IMG/VR virus record: IMGVR_UViG_3300009104_000017
Span: 1-64,000 of that record
DNA length: 64,000 nt
Source of the DNA: a virus
Strand: one strand, 5' to 3'
Shown: positions 63,925 through 64,000 of the stretch, piece by piece
Layout of the letters: each line of letters starts with the position of its first letter
Numbering within the stretch: position 1 is the stretch's first letter
The notes under the pieces: generated by a model
Databases searched by the model: none
The model's input: the letters and a program-made list of their open reading frames with translations, nothing else
Told to the model about the DNA's origin: nothing
Program-made: the position numbers and the translations under genes

Positions 63925-64000
63925 CTATCTTTTATTTAGGAAATATATCTCAAACTCTGCTGTTGCTCCATGCCATTTGAGAGTATCAACAAAACCTATA
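63925..64000 (-). CDS. C-terminal end of a neck-region gene (partial)
   Basis: The last 24 codons of an ORF cut by the window edge, ending TLKWHGATAEFEIYFLNKR. Its stop is followed at once by the next ATG. The order suggests a head completion or neck protein. Confidence 0.45.
   Translation of the reverse strand, partial: IGFVDTLKWHGATAEFEIYFLNKR

Overview
This window is most of the genome of a tailed double-stranded DNA virus (Caudoviricetes-type head and tail genes) that infects an archaeon. The archaeal host is read from the promoters, which are classic BRE plus TATA boxes of the form CGAAAGCTTTATATA on both strands. It is supported by the gene content: an archaeal translation initiation factor aIF1A, an archaeo-eukaryotic primase, family B DNA polymerase, an Hjc-like resolvase, and a surface protein with GC..NYNP.A..DDGSC repeats of a kind common in marine microbes. 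The combination fits the magrovirus type of virus of marine Poseidoniales (Marine Group II), but host and lineage are inference. No tRNA, rRNA, integrase or CRISPR array was found.

Layout. Positions 1-12262 lie on the minus strand and read right to left: a DUF1599-like gene and a RecB/Cas4-like nuclease, membrane and surface proteins, terminase, portal, prohead protease with scaffold, decoration protein, major capsid protein, a tail fibre and the start of a collagen-like fibre cut by the window edge. Positions 47796-64000, also minus, carry the tail: a truncated neck-region gene, an unknown 536-residue protein, two tandem tail-tube paralogues, tail assembly chaperones with a likely -1 frameshift, tape measure, two very large virion proteins and a baseplate hub. 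The two late blocks would join across the window ends in a circular or permuted genome, with a gap of unknown size.

Positions 12678-47802 are on the plus strand. From 12.6 to 17.5 kb there are small-protein cassettes, each with a near-identical promoter and leader and many separated by GC-rich hairpin elements, mixed with three candidate structured RNAs. From 18.4 to 24 kb come a GP88-family protein and an AAA+ ATPase paired with a metallopeptidase/VWA protein, followed by about 850 bases with no credible gene but many hairpins, a candidate giant noncoding RNA. From 24.7 to 33.7 kb a densely overlapping operon of tiny zinc-ribbon and membrane proteins leads into Hsp20, AbrB-like, ATPase, aIF1A and MazG genes. 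From 33.8 to 47.8 kb lie glycan and hydroxylation enzymes, PolB, primase and a B12-dependent ribonucleotide reductase.

The most striking idea is a possible virus-encoded collagen modification pathway. The fibre at 1-308 has Gly-X-Y repeats with lysine in nearly half of the Y positions, the site that animal lysyl hydroxylases modify. The plus-strand cluster at 33776-41979 encodes a lysyl-hydroxylase-like dioxygenase whose C-terminus closely resembles PLOD enzymes, two GT25-type glycosyltransferases (the collagen galactosyltransferase family) and a protein resembling the PLOD glycosyltransferase domain, with further dioxygenase-like genes and a nearby sulfotransferase. The family calls are made by eye; the substrate link is inference.
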